Shown: positions 61,867 to 64,000 of the stretch, one piece after another | Numbering within the stretch: the first letter of the stretch is position 1 | How the letters are laid out: the number at the start of each line of letters is the position of its first letter | DNA from: Streptomyces sp. NBC_00250 | GTDB lineage: Bacteria > Actinomycetota > Actinomycetes > Streptomycetales > Streptomycetaceae | DNA length: 64,000 nucleotides | Assembly (NCBI RefSeq): GCF_036192275.1 | Contig: NZ_CP108088.1 | Coordinates: 3,473,501 to 3,537,500 of the forward strand | Direction: 5' to 3' | Translations under genes and position numbers: made by a program | Notes under the pieces: generated by a model | Told to the model about the DNA's origin: nothing | Database searches by the model: none | What the model saw: the letters and a program-made list of their open reading frames with translations, nothing else

Positions 61867-62379
61867 TCAGTGCGCCTCGGGCGCCAGACCGAGCTGGGAG
61901 TCCAGCGCGCCGCTCACCATCGGGGGGAGCAGGCCGACCCGGGGCTTCGCGAGGTCCGGCAGACCCGCGAGCCCGTTGCCCTCGGGCGCGACCACCGGGT
62001 TGCCGACGACGGCTCCCGGGGTGGCCGCCGCCATCTCCGAGTGCGGGGTGGCGAAGAGGGCACGGCCCGGCTCGCTGCCCTTCAGGACCTCGGGCAGCGG
62101 GGCGTCCACCACGGTCGCGGGGAGGGTGCCGGTGAGCGGCACGCTGGGCAGGGCGAGGTCGGGCAGCGAACCGAGGCCCTTCTGGAAGCCGGTGGGCGCA
62201 CCGGGCATCGGGACGGGTACGCCGGTGGCCACGGCCGGGGCGTCCATCGGGAGCACCGGCTCGAGCCCCTGGAGGGGGACGATCACCGGCGCCTCGACGG
62301 CCGAGGCCGGGGCGGCCAGGGCGGCGGAGGCGAATGCGGTCATGAGGAGTCCCATGCCGGCGTGAGAGCGCAGAGTCAT
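61867..62379 (-). CDS. unknown secreted protein in surface-protein cluster
   Basis: 170 residues. A signal peptide (MTLRSHAGMGLLMTAFASAALAAPASA) precedes a low-complexity Pro/Val/Leu/Gly-rich mature part with repeated LPDLALPSVP and GLPDLAKPRVG elements. No cysteines are seen in the mature region. It resembles the small secreted proteins found beside chaplins in Streptomyces, but I cannot name a family. It ends 5' of the chaplin promoter region. The ATG is at 62379. Confidence 0.7.
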   Translation of the reverse strand: MTLRSHAGMGLLMTAFASAALAAPASAVEAPVIVPLQGLEPVLPMDAPAVATGVPVPMPGAPTGFQKGLGSLPDLALPSVPLTGTLPATVVDAPLPEVLKGSEPGRALFATPHSEMAAATPGAVVGNPVVAPEGNGLAGLPDLAKPRVGLLPPMVSGALDSQLGLAPEAH

Positions 62380-62431
62380 GTTCTGACAACGAGACCTTCG
62401 GGGGAACGTCGCGGAACTCCCCCGTGTGCAG

Positions 62432-62473
62432 CAACAGGTGGGCCCTCACCGGTGAAGGTGAGGGCCCCTGTTG
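62432..62473 (-). terminator. large hairpin terminator
   Basis: An 11-bp stem (62440-62450 with 62457-62467) is extended by a six-bp stem (62432-62437 with 62468-62473) past a two-base bulge. It lies 22 bases after the stop of the minus-strand LPHTG-protein gene. Confidence 0.85.
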
Positions 62474-62494
62474 ACGTTTCGCCGGTGTACGGCG

Positions 62495-63331
62495 TCAGTG
62501 GCGGCGGGAGATCCGGCCACCGCGGAGGTAGACGACGGTGCCGCCGATGATCAGTGCGGCGCTGATCGCGGCCGCACCCATGAGCGCGGTCTCGCTACCC
62601 GTGTGGGGGAGCTCGGGCGGGGTGGTCGGCGGGTGCGTCGGGGGATGCGTGGTCGGGTGCGTGGTCGGGGGATGCGTGGTCGGGGGATGCGTCGTCGGCG
62701 GGTGCGTGGTCGGCGGGTGCGTCGGAGGATGCGTCGTCGGCGGGTGCGTCGTCGGCGGGTGCGTCGGAGGATGCGTCGTCGGCGGGTGCGTCGGAGGATG
62801 CGTCGTCGGCGGGTGCGTCGTCGGCGGATGCGTCGGAGGATGCGTCGTCGGCGGGTGCGTCGTCGGCGGATGCGTCGGAGGATGCGTCGTCGGCGGGTGC
62901 GTCGGCGGGTGCGTCGTCGGCGGGTGCGTCGGCGGGTGCGTCGTCGGCGGGTGCGTCGTCGGCGGGTGCGTCGGCGGGTGCGTCGTCGGCGGGTGCGTCG
63001 GCGGGTGCGTCGTCGGCGGATGCGTGGGTTCACCCGGATGAGTCGGCTCGCCGGGGTGCGTGGGTTCACCCGGCTCGTCGCCGTAGCCGCCGGGACCCTC
63101 CGCCTGGGCGCAGAGGTCGCCGACGGCCTCGGCGACGAAACCGCCGAGATTCATGCTCTCGCCACAGACGTCCGCCGGCAGGGGAGCCTGGACATGACCG
63201 GGGGAGCCGGGGCCGGGACCGTCGCCCGTACCGGCATGGGAACCCGCGGCCAGGGCGAATCCGCCGCTCAGCGACAGGATGCCGGTCGCTGCCGCCGCGG
63301 TGAGTACTTTTCTACTGATGATGGACCGCAT
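62495..63331 (-). CDS. chaplin-like LPHTG cell-wall-anchored protein with Thr-His-Pro stalk
   Basis: About 278 residues. A signal peptide (KVLTAAAATGILSLSGGFALA) precedes a chaplin-like segment with two cysteines (LPADVCGESMNLGGFVAEAVGDLCAQ). A long stalk of THPPTTHPPTHPP repeats follows. The C-terminus has the sortase motif LPHTG, a hydrophobic helix (GAAAISAALIIGGTVVYL) and a basic tail RGGRISRRH. It should be covalently linked to peptidoglycan by a class E or similar sortase and act as an anchored chaplin-like surface protein. RBS AGAGGAAGAG lies before the ATG at 63331. Confidence 0.88.
   Translation of the reverse strand: MRSIISRKVLTAAAATGILSLSGGFALAAGSHAGTGDGPGPGSPGHVQAPLPADVCGESMNLGGFVAEAVGDLCAQAEGPGGYGDEPGEPTHPGEPTHPGEPTHPPTTHPPTHPPTTHPPTHPPTTHPPTTHPPTHPPTTHPPTHPPTTHPPTHPPTTHPPTTHPPTHPPTTHPPTTHPPTHPPTTHPPTHPPTTHPPTTHPPTHPPTTHPPTTHPPTTHPPTTHPTTHPPTHPPTTPPELPHTGSETALMGAAAISAALIIGGTVVYLRGGRISRRH
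62620..63070. repeat. Thr-His-Pro coding repeat array
   Basis: About 450 bp of tandem 12-, 15- and 27-bp units (plus-strand GGGTGCGTCGTCGGC-type) encode the THPPT/THPP repeats of the LPHTG protein, with GEPTHP units at the N-terminal end. The array is in frame throughout. It is expected to vary in length between strains by slippage. Confidence 0.9.
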
Positions 63332-63575
63332 ACCGCTCTTCCTCTGGAGAAAGGGAGAGACCGGCGAGGATCCCCCCTCGCTCCGACCGGCCTGATCCAC
63401 GCCGACGTTCGCGTGGGACTGGCCAGAGGGTATGGGTCGGCGAACCCCGTGCAACGGGGGCCACACGGCAGCTGATCAGAAAATCATTCGATCAGCCGAC
63501 CGTGGGAAACGACGGAACGGAACCCGCCGCAAGTGCCCGGAAAGGCAGTGTTGCTGATGAGAGGTCAGGCTGTGG

Positions 63576-63857
63576 TCAGCCACCCACCGGCAGACCACCG
63601 GGGACCGGCAGGCCACCGAGCAGCGGGGCGCCCTTGGTGGTGTCGTTCAGCTTGGTCGCGGTGTCCGTGACGGTCTTGACCGGGGAGCCGTCCGTGGTGC
63701 TGCTCAGCACATCCGACTTCAGCCCATTGGCGGCGATCGCTTCGAGGCCACCGTTCAGGCTGGTGGGGGTCAGCGCCTCCGTGGCCATGGCGGGCGCGGC
63801 AGCGCCAAGGGCCATCAGCGAACCGGCGACAACCGCGGCGACCTTGGTGGGCTTCAT
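63576..63857 (-). CDS. small secreted protein of the surface cluster
   Basis: 93 residues. A signal peptide (KPTKVAAVVAGSLMALGAAAPAMA) precedes a short mature part with SSTTDGSPVKTVTDTATKLNDTTKG and a Pro/Gly-rich end (APLLGGLPVPGGLPVGG). No cysteines. It is reminiscent of small secreted proteins near chaplins. AAGGATTC precedes the ATG at 63857. The role is unknown. Confidence 0.7.
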   Translation of the reverse strand: MKPTKVAAVVAGSLMALGAAAPAMATEALTPTSLNGGLEAIAANGLKSDVLSSTTDGSPVKTVTDTATKLNDTTKGAPLLGGLPVPGGLPVGG

Positions 63858-64000
63858 GAATGAATCCTTCCTCTGTACTTTCAAGTCACTTACTGCACAG
63901 GGTTCTTGAGCGAATCCCGTGCTTTGTTCTGCTTCTGTAACGAACGGCGTGCCGCGCGGAAACTCCGGAAGGAGGGATTTCTCGACACTGCACCCGATCG

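Noticed and set aside
62551..63069. Arg/Thr-rich minus-strand frame over the repeat array
   Set aside because: It is a shadow of the repeat array in a second frame; no signal peptide or domain is found.
62620..63070. CRISPR-like repeat array
   Set aside because: Repeats are short, variable and contiguous, without unique spacers, and they are in frame with a Thr-His-Pro stalk of a sortase-anchored protein.

Overview
The window is chromosomal DNA from a high-GC actinomycete, almost certainly a Streptomyces. The evidence is very high G+C with strong third-codon GC bias, GTG/TTG starts, start-stop overlapping gene pairs, oxyR-ahpCD, a melC tyrosinase pair, chaplins, a tad-type pilus locus and a chitinase with a DasR-like site. 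No tRNA, rRNA, CRISPR, insertion sequence or prophage was found.

Layout. 1-2.7 kb: end of an ABC exporter (ATPase plus FtsX-like permease). 2.7-5.0 kb: divergent oxyR and ahpC-ahpD peroxide defence. 5.0-12 kb: AI-2E-type permease pair, secreted SLT-like hydrolase, PIN-PhoH ATPase, cis-prenyltransferase, aldo/keto reductase. 12-17.2 kb: prepilin peptidase, DUF192 protein, PIG-V-like mannosyltransferase, AbiEi/DUF559-like protein and unknowns. 17.2-22.0 kb: an accessory island with an unknown gene, a membrane protein and a STAND (NB-ARC/TPR) NTPase that share a short repeated motif, then a HTH/zinc-finger-like protein. 22.1-33.5 kb: one long leftward tad operon of 14 genes (zinc-ribbon protein, CpaB, CpaE, two TadE-like proteins, CpaF, TadB, TadC, a two-component pair, Flp-like pilin, TadG-like protein, lipoprotein, OmpA-like protein).

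33.5-38.6 kb: GH18 chitinase, Ser/Thr kinase and secreted M14 carboxypeptidase. 38.6-45.4 kb: a divergent catabolic locus. On the minus strand are a pfkB kinase, an IclR regulator, RidA and a GntP permease; on the plus strand are a D-amino-acid deaminase and an N-acyl-D-amino-acid deacylase. Together these look like import, deacylation and deamination of D-amino-acid derivatives, with RidA clearing enamine by-products. 45.4-49.1 kb: MptB-like mannosyltransferase, AlaA-like aminotransferase and small proteins. 49.3-53.8 kb: a tightly coupled four-gene operon (binding-protein-like, TelA, binding-protein plus VWA, membrane protein), followed by a poly-gamma-glutamate hydrolase-like protein. 54.8-59.8 kb: GTP-dependent PEPCK, hemolysin III-like protein, GH26-like hydrolase, VKOR, DUF5949. 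59.9-61.2 kb: melC1-melC2. 61.2-64 kb: a surface-protein cluster with a chaplin carrying a His/Gly tail, a secreted protein, a chaplin-like LPHTG protein with a long Thr-His-Pro repeat stalk, and a small secreted protein.

The two most unusual systems are the STAND NTPase with its motif-sharing membrane partner (17,984-20,978) and the TelA/VWA/double binding-protein operon (49,273-53,759). All calls rest on reading the sequence and on recall of protein families; no database search was run.
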